Assembly (NCBI RefSeq): GCF_025717065.2
Contig: NZ_JAOVZO020000020.1
Span: 744,001-808,000, forward strand
From: Tahibacter soli
GTDB lineage: Bacteria > Pseudomonadota > Gammaproteobacteria > Xanthomonadales > Rhodanobacteraceae
DNA length: 64,000 nt
Direction: 5' to 3'
A program made the position numbers and the translations under genes. Below, one piece after another: positions 44,856 through 53,483 of this stretch. Position 1 is the first letter of the stretch; each line of letters starts with the position of its first letter. The notes beneath the pieces were generated by a model that was given only the letters and a program-made list of their open reading frames with translations, ran no database searches and had not been told where the DNA came from.

Positions 44856-45439
44856 TGGACATCGACGCGATCGCACAGGCGCTCGAGGCGCACTCGTGGT
44901 GCGTCGTGCCGGATTTCCTCGATAAGCGGCTGACGACGGCGCTCGCCGAAGAGTGCCGCGCGTTCGACGCCGGCGCGAGCCTCGTGCCCGCCTCGACGGG
45001 CCGCGGTGCGGGCAGGCAGCGTTCCGCGCTGCGCGGCGACCGCACGCGCTGGTTCGAGCCGGACTGCCCCACGGCGGCGCAGGCGGACTTTTTCTCGCGC
45101 ATGGACGCCGTGCGCGTCGCGCTGAATCGGCGCCTGCTGCTCGGACTGGAAGACCTCGAAGCGCACTACGCGCTCTACCCGCCCGGCGCCGGCTACATGC
45201 GGCATCTCGACCGCTTCCGCGACGACGACGCACGCGTGATGTCGGCTGTGGCCTATCTCAACGGTGAGTGGCACGACACCGACGGCGGGCATCTGCGGCT
45301 GCACCTGCCCGACGGCCCGCACGACGTCGTTCCGCGCGGCGGCACGCTCGCGCTGTTCCTGTCGGCCGAGATCGAACACGAAGTGCTGCCGGCGTCGCGC
45401 GAGCGGTTGAGTATCGCGGGCTGGTTTCGACGGCGTTGA
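44855..45439 (+). CDS. 2OG-Fe(II) oxygenase (prolyl-4-hydroxylase-like) in AAA+ operon
   Basis: A 194-residue double-stranded beta-helix dioxygenase. Iron ligands are seen in YMRHLDRF (His-x-Asp) and EIEHEVLP (second His), and the 2OG-binding Arg in RERLSIAGWF. YPPGAGYMRHLDR and AYLNGEWHDTDGGHLRLH are the hallmarks of the SM-20/P4Hc group. It may hydroxylate a protein of the operon, or be a general oxidative repair enzyme; this is not shown by the sequence. The last of four overlapping genes, it begins at TGATG and is followed by a strong stem at 45444-45471. Confidence 0.85.
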   Translation: MDIDAIAQALEAHSWCVVPDFLDKRLTTALAEECRAFDAGASLVPASTGRGAGRQRSALRGDRTRWFEPDCPTAAQADFFSRMDAVRVALNRRLLLGLEDLEAHYALYPPGAGYMRHLDRFRDDDARVMSAVAYLNGEWHDTDGGHLRLHLPDGPHDVVPRGGTLALFLSAEIEHEVLPASRERLSIAGWFRRR

Positions 45440-45471
45440 AAAACCCGCCGCCCGATGTTCCGGGCGGCGGG
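45439..45471 (-). terminator. Terminator for the M35 gene on the minus strand
   Basis: An 11-bp perfect stem (CCCGCCGCCCG, 45444-45454 with 45461-45471) is followed on the minus strand by TTTTT (AAAAA at 45439-45443 on the plus strand). It is therefore a Rho-independent terminator for leftward transcription from 45581. It may also stop the rightward operon. Confidence 0.85.
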
Positions 45472-45580
45472 CCCCTGCGGCACGCGGTACCGGCGGGCTG
45501 CGCGTTGCCGAAAAAATACGCGCAGACCCGCGGAAAACTTCAGGCGCCGGCAGCGACCGGTTGCGGCCCGAGGGGCCGTG

Positions 45581-46621
45581 TCAGTCGAGCCGCGCCTCGT
45601 TCACGGCGAAGCCATGGTAGCTGTAGGCGTTGTTCCAGAGCGGGTTGACGTCGTCGGTATTTCCGCCGTCCTTGAGGTGGCTCGTCTCGTGCACCAGCAC
45701 GCCGGCCTTCGCATAGTAGCCTTCGATCCCCATCTCCCAGAACGGCGAGCACAAAAAGATTTGCGGGGCGCTGTTGATGACGTAGGCGACGGCATCCGAC
45801 CCGTTGCAGCCGCAGTTGAAGATCATGCTCTTCGACGACAGCTTCGTGTATATTTTTTGAAACTTCCCCTTGATTGTTTTATATTTATTTTCATTGTATC
45901 CGCCGAACGAGGCCGTGTATCGGCTGCCGCGCTTGCCGGCGTCCATGTACGCCTTGGCATCCCTCGCATAGTTCGTCGCCACGATGCGGGCGCTCGCGAT
46001 CTCGGCCTTCTGCGTCGTGGTGCACATCTCGAAAGTATTGCTCGCAGCGAGCACGCCGGCGCCGGCCTTGAAGCCCGCGTCGCCCCGGTACGAGGCATTC
46101 TCGGATACATCGAGGGCATCGACCGCCGCATCGACCCAGATCGACGCCGCGCCCTTGCGGTCGAAATCGAGGTAGCCGGCCGTCACGCCGGCCTTCGCGG
46201 CCTCGCCGGCCTCCTTGACGACGTCGCGCGCGTCGCGCGCGTAGCGCACTTCGAACTGGCCGCCGCCCTTCATGTCGTAGTAGGCGGTGAGATCGATTTC
46301 GGTCGCCAGCGTTTCGCCGGGCTTGAGTTCGACGTAGTCGGCGGCGGTGGGCGGAAGATACAGGTAGATCGGCCCGACGTAATCGACTTTCACGCCGTTT
46401 TTCGTCACGTCGAACAACTTGCCGGTCAGGCCGCCGAGCGGCGTCTGGCGGCGCAGCACATGCAGCGTCGTGCCGCTGCTGTTCGTCAACGCGTACGCAA
46501 TCTTGCCGCTGCCGTAGTCGTTCTTGGCCTGCGGGCCCGACAGTGAGACGTCGAGGCCGGCGGCAGCGGACATGCCGGTGCCGAGTACCAGAACGACGAG
46601 TCCCGCGATGATTTTCTTCAT
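45581..46621 (-). CDS. Secreted M35 (aspzincin-type) metallopeptidase, paralog 1
   Basis: A 346-residue exported protease with a signal peptide (MKKIIAGLVVLVLGTGMSAAAG). A beta-rich propeptide-like domain (about 22-140, including TLHVLRRQTPLGGL and LTAYYDM) precedes the catalytic domain. The zinc motif LVHETSHL (HExxH, about residue 310) is followed nine residues later by Asp in GNTDD, consistent with the aspzincin third ligand. Three tandem paralogs lie at 45581, 46833 and 48079. A stretch of clearly AT-rich codons (near 45847-45897) interrupts the GC-rich gene. Confidence 0.85.
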   Translation of the reverse strand: MKKIIAGLVVLVLGTGMSAAAGLDVSLSGPQAKNDYGSGKIAYALTNSSGTTLHVLRRQTPLGGLTGKLFDVTKNGVKVDYVGPIYLYLPPTAADYVELKPGETLATEIDLTAYYDMKGGGQFEVRYARDARDVVKEAGEAAKAGVTAGYLDFDRKGAASIWVDAAVDALDVSENASYRGDAGFKAGAGVLAASNTFEMCTTTQKAEIASARIVATNYARDAKAYMDAGKRGSRYTASFGGYNENKYKTIKGKFQKIYTKLSSKSMIFNCGCNGSDAVAYVINSAPQIFLCSPFWEMGIEGYYAKAGVLVHETSHLKDGGNTDDVNPLWNNAYSYHGFAVNEARLD

Positions 46622-46786
46622 AGGCTTCCTCCGATCGATGAACGCCGCCCGGCCGGCGCACGCCGCGTTGCGGCGCTCTCGAAGGCTATGCCGACAGAAT
46701 GCGTCCGGAGTAGCTACGAACGACCCGTTTTGAACAGTTCCCTGATTCTACAAACGTCGTCGGATGGAGCATCGGACCTCGCGTTC

Positions 46787-46812
46787 ACCTTCCGCCGTTG
46801 CCGACGGAAGGT
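46787..46812. terminator. Hairpin after M35 paralog 2
   Basis: ACCTTCCG (46787-46794) pairs with CGGAAGGT (46805-46812) around a 10-base loop. It lies 21 bases beyond the stop codon of the gene at 46833-47864 on the minus strand. Confidence 0.5.
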
Positions 46813-46832
46813 GTCGGCGCAGAACGTGCGCG

Positions 46833-47864
46833 TCAGTCGAGTCGTGCGTCGTTGACGGCAAAGCCTTCATAGGCGTAGGCGTTGCTCTCCGGCGGCCCCT
46901 CGTTGGCAGTGCCGAAGAGGTGGCTCACCTCGTGAACAAGCGTGTCGGCTTTCGAATAGACGCCCGCCAACGCGAGTTCCCAGAACGGCGGACACAGGTA
47001 GATGTCCTGGCTTGCGCCCGTAACATACGCGATGGCATCGGCGTCGCGGCAGCCGCAATCGAACGCCATCGGCCGAGACGACAGCTTCGTGTATATCTTG
47101 TCGAACCTGCCGTTGACTTTTGTGTACTTCGCACTGTCATATCCACCGAACCACGCCGTAAACCGCGCGCCCTGCCTGCCGGCATTCAGATAGTCCTTGG
47201 CGTCTTTCGCGTATCGCGTCGCCGCCGCACGGGCTTCCTTGATCTGCGCCTTTCTGGTCGCGGTGCATTGCTTGAACGTGTTGCTCGCGGCGAGCACGGC
47301 GGCACCGGCCTTGAAGCGGCCGCCGTCGAGATGATCGGGGCTTTCGGACGCGTCGAACGCGTCGACGGCCGCGTCGACCCAGATCGACGCCGCGCCCTCC
47401 CGATCGAAACCGAGGTAACCGGCCGAGACGCCGGCCTTCGCGACGTCGCCGGCTTCCTTGACGACATCGCGCGCATCTTGCAGATAGCGCACTTCGAACC
47501 GGCCGCCGGCCTTCATGTCGTAGTACGCCGTGAGGTCGATCTGCGTGGAAAGGGTTTCACCCGGCTTGAGCTCGACGTAGTCGGCCGTCGTCGGCGGAAG
47601 ATGAAGCGTCGTCGGACCGACATACGCAATGGTCTCGCCGTTGCGCGTCACCTCGAACAACGGGTTGCTCAAGCCGCCGAGCGGCGTTTGCCGGCGCAGC
47701 ACGTGCAGCGTCGCGGCGCTGTTGTTCGTCAACGTATAGGCGATCTTGCCGCTGCCGACGTCGTTCTTGGCCGATGGCCCCGACAGCGCGACGTCGAGTC
47801 CGGCGGCGGCGGCCGTGCCGGCACCCAGTGCCAGCAAGACGAGTGCCGCAGTGATTTTCTTCAT
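46833..47864 (-). CDS. Secreted M35-like metallopeptidase, paralog 2, third zinc Asp not evident
   Basis: A 343-residue paralog of the neighbouring M35 proteins, with signal peptide (MKKITAALVLLALGAGTAAAAG), the shared beta domain and LVHEVSHL (HExxH). After the motif, the aspzincin Asp is not evident: the loop reads FGTANEGPPESN, with Asn or Glu where GTxD is expected, and it is shortened. Paralogs 1 and 3 have Asp nine residues after the second His. The enzyme could use another ligand or be inactive. The rest of the fold, including CGCRDADAIAYV and the FAVNDARLD tail, is conserved, so the gene is not obviously decaying. Confidence 0.8.
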   Translation of the reverse strand: MKKITAALVLLALGAGTAAAAGLDVALSGPSAKNDVGSGKIAYTLTNNSAATLHVLRRQTPLGGLSNPLFEVTRNGETIAYVGPTTLHLPPTTADYVELKPGETLSTQIDLTAYYDMKAGGRFEVRYLQDARDVVKEAGDVAKAGVSAGYLGFDREGAASIWVDAAVDAFDASESPDHLDGGRFKAGAAVLAASNTFKQCTATRKAQIKEARAAATRYAKDAKDYLNAGRQGARFTAWFGGYDSAKYTKVNGRFDKIYTKLSSRPMAFDCGCRDADAIAYVTGASQDIYLCPPFWELALAGVYSKADTLVHEVSHLFGTANEGPPESNAYAYEGFAVNDARLD

Positions 47865-48030
47865 GGGGTTTCCTCTTGTCGATGGACGCCGCCCGGCCGG
47901 CGTGCGCCGTTGTCGCGACGCGGTCGAAGGCTATGTCCGCGAAGCGCATCGACGATAGGTACGAAACCCCCGTTTCGAACAATTTGCTGAATCTTCAAGA
48001 CGTCCGAGGCGAAGAACCGCAGCCGGGAAA

Positions 48031-48060
48031 CAGCCTTTCGCCGTCGCCGGCGAAAGGCTG
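48031..48060. terminator. Hairpin after M35 paralog 3
   Basis: CAGCCTTTCGCC (48031-48042) pairs perfectly over 12 bp with 48049-48060 around a 6-base loop. On the minus strand it is followed by TTTCCC, a weak T-run. Confidence 0.6.
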
Positions 48061-48078
48061 TGCTGCGACGCCCGACGA

Positions 48079-49143
48079 TCAGTTGCGTGCCGGCGTGTTC
48101 TCGGCGAAGTACTCGTGGCTGTCGGCGTTGTCGACGGCGCGCGACGGATTGCTCGTCGCCAGACTATGCGCGGCGGACTGGCCGTATGCCCAGTCGTCGG
48201 TGCCGGCCACGACGTTGAAGTGGCTCGTCTCGTGCACGATCGTGCCGGCCTTCGAATCGGTGCCGGTGGCCGGCGCCGACCAGAACGCGTTGCACAGGTA
48301 CACCGTGTACGGCTGGTTCGGATACACGTACGCGTAGGCGCTGTCGTTGCAGTCGCAGCGGAACGTGAAAGGCTGCGAAGAAAGCGCGCTGTGGATGCTG
48401 TTGAAGTGATTGCGCGCGGTCGTATAGCGCGAGCTGTTGTACGCGCCGAACCACCACGTATAGCGGCTGCCCTGCGTACCGGCCGTCAGATAGCTCTTGG
48501 AGTTGTTCGCGTAGCTCGTCGCGCCGGTGCGGGCGCTCGCGATCTGGTTCTGGCGCGTCGTCGTGCAGCCGACGAAGCTGTTCGTCGCGGCGCGCACGCC
48601 CGCGCCGGCCTTGAAGTCGACGTCGTCGAACGCGTCGACCGCGGCATCGACGTAGATCGTCGCCACGCCCTTGCGATCGAAGTCGAGATAGCCGGCCGAG
48701 ACGCCCGACTTGGCCGTCGCGTTGACTTCCTTGACGACGTCGCGTGCGTCGCGCGCGTAGCGCACTTCGAACTGGCCGCCGGCCCGCATGTCGTAGTACG
48801 CGGTCAGGTCGATCTCGGTCGCCAGCGTTTCGCCGGCCTTGAGCTCGACATAGTCCGCCGCGGTCGGCTCGGCGCGCTTGAACATCGGGCCGACGTAGTC
48901 GACCTTCTCGCCGTTGCGCGTCACTTCGAACAGCCGGCCGGTCATGCCGCCGACCGGCGTCTGCCAGCGCAGCACGTGCAGCGTCGCGCCGCTGGTATTC
49001 GTCAATGCGTAACTGATCTTGCCGCTGCCGTAATCCTTGGCCACCGGCGCGTCGAGCCTCAACTCCAGGCCCGCCGCCGAAACCGCACTTGCTCCACCCA
49101 ATCCCAACATAGCCACAGCAAACCCTGCAAAGAGCTTTTGCAT
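48079..49143 (-). CDS. Secreted M35 (aspzincin) metallopeptidase, paralog 3
   Basis: A 354-residue exported protease with a signal peptide (about 1-25, ending ASAVSAAG), the beta-rich N-terminal domain, and a catalytic domain. It has the full aspzincin signature: IVHETSHF (HExxH) and then AGTDDWAYG, matching GTxDxxYG. This is the most canonical of the three tandem paralogs. Its C terminus is longer (HSLATSNPSRAVDNADSHEYF). It differs from the other two in having FRCDCNDSAYAYVY before the active site. It is the first gene of the leftward cluster; each gene has its own downstream hairpin, so separate transcription is likely. Confidence 0.9.
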   Translation of the reverse strand: MQKLFAGFAVAMLGLGGASAVSAAGLELRLDAPVAKDYGSGKISYALTNTSGATLHVLRWQTPVGGMTGRLFEVTRNGEKVDYVGPMFKRAEPTAADYVELKAGETLATEIDLTAYYDMRAGGQFEVRYARDARDVVKEVNATAKSGVSAGYLDFDRKGVATIYVDAAVDAFDDVDFKAGAGVRAATNSFVGCTTTRQNQIASARTGATSYANNSKSYLTAGTQGSRYTWWFGAYNSSRYTTARNHFNSIHSALSSQPFTFRCDCNDSAYAYVYPNQPYTVYLCNAFWSAPATGTDSKAGTIVHETSHFNVVAGTDDWAYGQSAAHSLATSNPSRAVDNADSHEYFAENTPARN

Positions 49144-49312
49144 GTCATGTCCTCACGATGGATGACGCCGCCCCCCAGCGGCGGGCGTCGCGAGCGCAAC
49201 GCCGCCGCCGAGCGTATGCGCACCGTTACCGCGCGGCAACCCCCCGTCGCGAGGCGGAGGCTGCTGCATCGCAACACACGTCGCCGCACGTCATGTCACA
49301 CATTGCCACATA

Positions 49313-49340
49313 CGCAACAAACTGTTGATTGTTGCGTTTT
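49313..49340. promoter_or_regulatory. Palindrome between M35 paralog 3 and aqpZ
   Basis: CGCAACAA (49313-49320) and TTGTTGCG (49329-49336) form an 8-bp inverted repeat with an 8-base spacer, followed by TTTT on the plus strand. It sits in the 321-base gap between divergent genes and may be an operator or a hairpin; nothing else is recognised in the gap. Confidence 0.4.
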
Positions 49341-49464
49341 CACGTTTTCGGTACGGCGTTTTCCGCGATGATCGACGAGCGTATGCTGCCGGTGCGAGCG
49401 CGTTGTCGTTCTCGCGGCTCGTGCCGGCACACCCAAGTCCGTCCATACTTTGAGGAGCGTCACG

Positions 49465-50160
49465 ATGAGCATGAGCAAGCGTCTCACCGCGGAATTTCTC
49501 GGCACGTTCTGGTTGGTATTCGGCGGTTGCGGCAGCGCGGTACTCGCCGCCGCCTTTCCGTCGCTCGGCATCGGATTCGCTGGCGTATCGCTCGCGTTCG
49601 GCCTCACGGTGCTGACGATGGCCTATGCGGTCGGACACATCTCTGGCGGCCACTTCAATCCGGCGGTGTCGCTGGGTCTTCTGGTCGGCGGACGTTTTCC
49701 GGCGAAGGATTTCGTACCGTACGTCGTCGCACAGGTGCTGGGCGGTCTCGCGGCCGGCGGCGTGCTGTACCTGATCGCGAGCGGCAAGGCGGGCTTCGAC
49801 GTCAGCGCCGGTTTCGCGTCGAACGGATTCGGCGACCGCTCGCCGGGCGGCTATTCGCTGCAGGCCGCGGCGGTCGCGGAAATCGTTCTGACGGCGTTCT
49901 TCGTGATCGTGATCATGGGCGCGACCGACCGCCGCGCGCCGGCGGGCTTCGCGCCGATCGCGATCGGCCTCGCCCTGACGCTGATCCATCTCATCAGCAT
50001 TCCGGTGACGAACACGTCGGTGAACCCGGCGCGCAGCACGGGCGTGGCGCTGTACGCGGGCGGCCCGGCGATCGCGCAGCTGTGGCTGTTCTGGCTGGCG
50101 CCGCTGGTGGGCGCGGCGATCGGCGGGGCGATCTACAAGAACCTGCTGGAAGAAAAGTAA
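49465..50160 (+). CDS. aqpZ: Aquaporin Z
   Basis: A 231-residue six-helix water channel in the inner membrane. Both NPA boxes are present (HFNPAVS about residue 63 and SVNPARST about 185), along with [19 protein letters not shown] at the start. The ar/R-filter Arg lies just after the second NPA, and the family's water-specific features ([20 protein letters not shown]) are typical of AqpZ rather than GlpF. GAGGAG (49452-49457) lies seven bases before ATG 49465. A repeat region follows its stop. Confidence 0.93.
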   Translation: MSMSKRLTAEFLGTFWLVFGGCGSAVLAAAFPSLGIGFAGVSLAFGLTVLTMAYAVGHISGGHFNPAVSLGLLVGGRFPAKDFVPYVVAQVLGGLAAGGVLYLIASGKAGFDVSAGFASNGFGDRSPGGYSLQAAAVAEIVLTAFFVIVIMGATDRRAPAGFAPIAIGLALTLIHLISIPVTNTSVNPARSTGVALYAGGPAIAQLWLFWLAPLVGAAIGGAIYKNLLEEK

Positions 50161-50214
50161 TCTTGTAGCAAAAGATAATTCAAGCGAACGTCGACGACGA
50201 CGAAGAAGCGACGG

Positions 50215-50360
50215 CGGTTGCGGTTGCGGTTGCCGTTGCGGTTGCCGTTGCGGTTGCGGTTGCGGTTGCGGTTGCCGTTGCGGTTGCCGTTGCGGTTGCC
50301 GTTGCGGTTGCCGTTGCGGTTGCCGTTGCGGTTGCCGTTGCGGTTGCCGTTGCCGTTGCT
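50215..50360. repeat. Hexanucleotide run (GGTTGC/CGTTGC), about 24 copies
   Basis: An uninterrupted run of about 24 hexamers, mixing GGTTGC and CGTTGC (GCAACC/GCAACG on the other strand), directly abuts composite repeat copy B. Open frames through it would encode Ala-Thr or Arg-Leu repeats and are not taken as genes. Confidence 0.9.
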
Positions 50361-50699
50361 TCTGGCGGCAGGAAGCCGCCCGCTCTACCCGGGGCCCCGT
50401 CGGCCGCGGCGAGATTGCGGAGGATCAGCCCGCGCAGCGGGTGCGCACAGGATGTGCGCAGTTCGTTGACGGGCCATGGATGGCCCATCAACGAACCCCG
50501 GAGCAAGCTCGCGGAGTCGGAGGGCAGGATGCCCGGAGACCGCGGCCGTCGGGGTGTCCTTTGGGGATGCAAGGGGAATTTGGACAAGCAAATTCCCTTG
50601 CCCGCTCGCGGCAGCGAGCGGAACGCTTTGTCTAAAGCCAGACAAAAACTACAAAGCGACAAGAAAAAGCTGGATCCCAGCGTTCGCTGGGATGACGAG
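50355..50699 (-). repeat. Composite dispersed repeat, copy B (reverse orientation)
   Basis: Read on the minus strand it begins with the REP palindrome (CTCGTCATCCCAGCG..., right end), passes the same body as copy A with a GGGCCATCCATGGCCCG-type core and GGGGCCCCGGG, and ends GCCGCCAGAAGCAAC beside the hexamer run. Confidence 0.85.
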
Positions 50700-51194
50700 C
50701 CAAAAGCAACGTCAAAGGCGCTCTTGGAGGGTGCAGGGAGGGGTTGGGCAAGCAACCTCTCCTTGCCCGCTCGCGGCAGCGAGCGGAACGCTTTGTCTAA
50801 AGCCAGACAAAAGCTACAAAGCGACAAGAAAAAGCTGGATCCCAGCGTTCGCTGGGATGACGAGCCAAAAGCAACGTCAAAGGCGCTCTTGGAGGGTGCA
50901 GGGAGGGGTTGGGCAAGCAACCTCTCCTTGCCCGCTCGCGGCAGCGAGCGGAACGCTTTGTCTAAAGTCAGACAAAAACTACAAAGCGACATGAAAAAGC
51001 TGGATCCCAGCGTTCGCTGGGATGACGAGCCAAAAGCAACGTCAAAGGCGCTCTTGGAGGGTGCAGGGAGGGGTTGGGCAAGCAACCTCTCCTTGCCCGC
51101 TCGCGGCAGCGAGCGGAACGCTCTGTCTAAAGCCAGACAAAAACTACAAAGCGACAAGAAAAAGCTGGATCCCAGCGTTCGCTGGGATGACGAG
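50700..51194. repeat. Three 165-bp direct tandem repeats
   Basis: Units 50700-50864, 50865-51029 and 51030-51194 are each 165 bp and nearly identical. Each contains GGAGGGTGCAGGGAGGGG, the CTTTGTCTAAAG palindrome region and a terminal REP (GGATCCCAGCGTTCGCTGGG ATGACGAG). They repeat the right-hand part of copy B. As 165 is a multiple of three, they create long but meaningless open frames on both strands. Confidence 0.9.
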
Positions 51195-51210
51195 CAATGG
51201 CAAGATCAAG

Positions 51211-51240
51211 AGCTGGATCCCGGCCTTCGCCGGGATGACA
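51211..51240. repeat. REP-type palindrome
   Basis: GCTGGATCCCGGCC, a TTC loop, then GCCGGGATGACAAG: a single REP-like unit between the tandem repeats and lgt. Of the 50161-51253 gap, only the first 50 bases and this edge are not repeat. Confidence 0.7.
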
Positions 51241-51253
51241 AGCCTAAAAAAGA

Positions 51254-52144
51254 CTAAGCCTGCGGCGCAGGCTGCCTGCGCGACAGAACGAGCAACACGA
51301 TGCCGAGAACGATCAGCGGCGCAGACAACACCTGCCCCATCGTGACCCACCCGAACGCGAGATACCCGAGCTGCGCATCGGGCTCGCGCACGAATTCCAC
51401 CGCGAAGCGGAACACCCCGTACAGCAGCGCGAACACGCCGGACACCGCATAGCGGCGGCGCGGCTTCGCCGAATACAGCCACAACACGACGAACAGCACG
51501 ACGCCTTCGAGCAGCATTTCGTAGAGCTGCGTCGGATGCCGCGCTTGTCCGTTCAGCAGGCCCGCCTGATACATCGCCTTCAATTCTTCGGGCGTCTTGC
51601 CGAGGTGTTCGAGCGCCTTCGGGAAAATCACGCCCCACGACAGGTCGGTCTGCTTGCCCCACAGCTCGCCGCCGACGAAGTTGCCGAGGCGCCCGAGTCC
51701 GAGGCCGATCGGCACGAGCGGCGCGACGAAATCGACCGTATCGAAAAAATGGATATCGTTGCTGCGCGACCACCACCAGCCCGCGAACAGCACGCCGAGC
51801 AGGCCGCCGTGGAACGACATGCCGCCTTCCCACACGCGCAGGATCGACGCGGGATCGGCGACGATCTGCGAAGTGCCGTAGAACAGCATGTAGCCGAGGC
51901 GCCCGCCGACGACGACGCCGAGCATCACGTAGAAGATCAGGTCGGAATACTTCTCGACGCTGACCGGCAGCCGCCCGGCCGCCAGCCGGCGCTTGCCGAG
52001 CCACCAGCCGCCGAGAAAGCCGCCGAGGTACATGAGGCCGTACCAGTGCACCGCGACCGGCAGCGTGAACAGTCCGAAGACCGATACGTTGCCGAACGAA
52101 AAAGCCAGCGGATCGATGTCGTGGAAATAAGGCAAGGCGTTCAC
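51254..52144 (-). CDS. lgt: Prolipoprotein diacylglyceryl transferase
   Basis: A 296-residue inner-membrane enzyme that lipidates the Cys of prolipoproteins, the first step of lipoprotein maturation. The Lgt signature is complete: [25 protein letters not shown] (Arg about 100), [11 protein letters not shown] (His essential in E. coli Lgt), and [13 protein letters not shown] with RHPTQLYE (Arg and Tyr). Seven helices are evident. It is preceded on the minus strand by rlmI, 42 bases away. Confidence 0.95.
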   Translation of the reverse strand: MNALPYFHDIDPLAFSFGNVSVFGLFTLPVAVHWYGLMYLGGFLGGWWLGKRRLAAGRLPVSVEKYSDLIFYVMLGVVVGGRLGYMLFYGTSQIVADPASILRVWEGGMSFHGGLLGVLFAGWWWSRSNDIHFFDTVDFVAPLVPIGLGLGRLGNFVGGELWGKQTDLSWGVIFPKALEHLGKTPEELKAMYQAGLLNGQARHPTQLYEMLLEGVVLFVVLWLYSAKPRRRYAVSGVFALLYGVFRFAVEFVREPDAQLGYLAFGWVTMGQVLSAPLIVLGIVLLVLSRRQPAPQA

Positions 52145-52186
52145 TCTTTCAGGAGCCGTCGCGCACCATACGCGACGGACGTTGCG

Positions 52187-53392
52187 TTACGCCGGCAGCA
52201 CGCGGCAGATGAAACCCTTCAGGTACTCGGTTTCGACGATCGCCGGATGCACCGGATGGTCGGGCGACTGCTGCAGCTGCTCGAGCACCTGTACCTGCCG
52301 GTCGATGTGCCGCGCGGCCTGCTGCACGCTTTCGAGGAGCGCGGCGCGCGGCATGTGGTAGGAACACGAACAGGTCACGAGAATTCCCTCGCGCGAGAGA
52401 ATCTGCATCGCCATTTCGTTGAGACGGCGATACGCGATGCGGCCTTCGGCGAAATCCTTCTTGCGCTTGACGAACGCGGGCGGGTCGAGAATCACGACGT
52501 CGAAGCGCTGGCGTTCTTCGCGCAGGCGCTTCAACTCGTCGAACGCGTCAGCCTTGACCGCCGTCACCTTGTCGGTCATGCCGTTGCGTTCGATGTTGCG
52601 GCGGATCGCGTCGACCGCACCGCCCGACACGTCGACGCAGACCACTTCGCTGGCCCCTTGCGCCGCGGCGCGCAGGCCCCAGCCGCCGAGGTAGCTGCAC
52701 ACGTCGAGCACGCGCTTGCCGGCGACGTAGCGCGCGAGGCGGTCGCGGTTCGCGTGTTGGTCGTAGAACCAGCCGGTCTTCTGGCCGCCGATAGGATCGC
52801 ATTCGAATTCGAGGCCGCCCTCGCGCACCACGACCGGCGTCGGGAGTTCGCCGTAGCCGACGTCGGCATAGTCCGGCAGGTGTTCGAGCGCGCGGATTGA
52901 CGCGTCGTTCTTCCACACGATCGCGGCGGGCTTGAGCACCTTGACGATCGCCTCGCTGATTTCGTCCTTCAACCGCTCCATGCCGGCCGTGGTCGTCTGG
53001 CCGACGATGACGTCGCCGAAGCGGTCAATCGTCAGGCCCGGCAGACCGTCGGATTCGCCGAACACGAGGCGGTAGTACGGCTCGTCGTACAGGCGCTCGC
53101 GCAGGCCCAGCGCCACGTTCAGACGATGCACGACGAGCGAGCGGTCGAGCGCGTGTTCGAGTCCGCGCACGACCAGGCGCGCGGCGATCAGCGAATTGGG
53201 ATTGACGTAGCCGATGCCGATCGCCTTGCCGGCAGAATCCACAATCGCGCAAAGTTCACCCGGCTGAAAACCCGACAGCGGCGACCGCTTGACGTCGATT
53301 TCGTTGGAAAACACCCACAGATGCCCGGCGCGCAGGCGCGCGTCCTCGCCGCGTTTGAGAAACAGGGCGGGATAGTCGACGGCGTCGGTCAT
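52187..53392 (-). CDS. rlmI: 23S rRNA m5C1962 methyltransferase RlmI
   Basis: A 401-residue SAM-dependent methyltransferase. An N-terminal PUA domain (about 8-80; LKRGEDARLRAGHLWVFSNE) is followed by a central EEHEE-like part and a Rossmann domain (about 215-390). The latter has VLDVCSYLGGWGLRAA (SAM site), VVCVDVSGGAVDA and VILDPPAFVKRKKD (catalytic motif IV), then CSCSYHM with the catalytic Cys. It is the standard RlmI (YccW) length. The ATG at 53392 fits the family; the longer frame to 53491 lies in the divergent promoter with the YyaL gene. It is followed by lgt. Confidence 0.9.
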   Translation of the reverse strand: MTDAVDYPALFLKRGEDARLRAGHLWVFSNEIDVKRSPLSGFQPGELCAIVDSAGKAIGIGYVNPNSLIAARLVVRGLEHALDRSLVVHRLNVALGLRERLYDEPYYRLVFGESDGLPGLTIDRFGDVIVGQTTTAGMERLKDEISEAIVKVLKPAAIVWKNDASIRALEHLPDYADVGYGELPTPVVVREGGLEFECDPIGGQKTGWFYDQHANRDRLARYVAGKRVLDVCSYLGGWGLRAAAQGASEVVCVDVSGGAVDAIRRNIERNGMTDKVTAVKADAFDELKRLREERQRFDVVILDPPAFVKRKKDFAEGRIAYRRLNEMAMQILSREGILVTCSCSYHMPRAALLESVQQAARHIDRQVQVLEQLQQSPDHPVHPAIVETEYLKGFICRVLPA

Positions 53393-53483
53393 GGCGATTC
53401 CTCGGGCAGCGGCCGCGTAGTTTAGTCGCAAGCGGCCTGCGCGGACCGTAACGCAGGCAAAATGGGGCGAAAGGAGCACCGCC

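Noticed and set aside
50180-51157. Long minus-strand open frame with Ala-Thr repeats
   Set aside because: It is created by the hexamer run and by 165-bp tandem repeats that preserve frame; no protein-like sequence.
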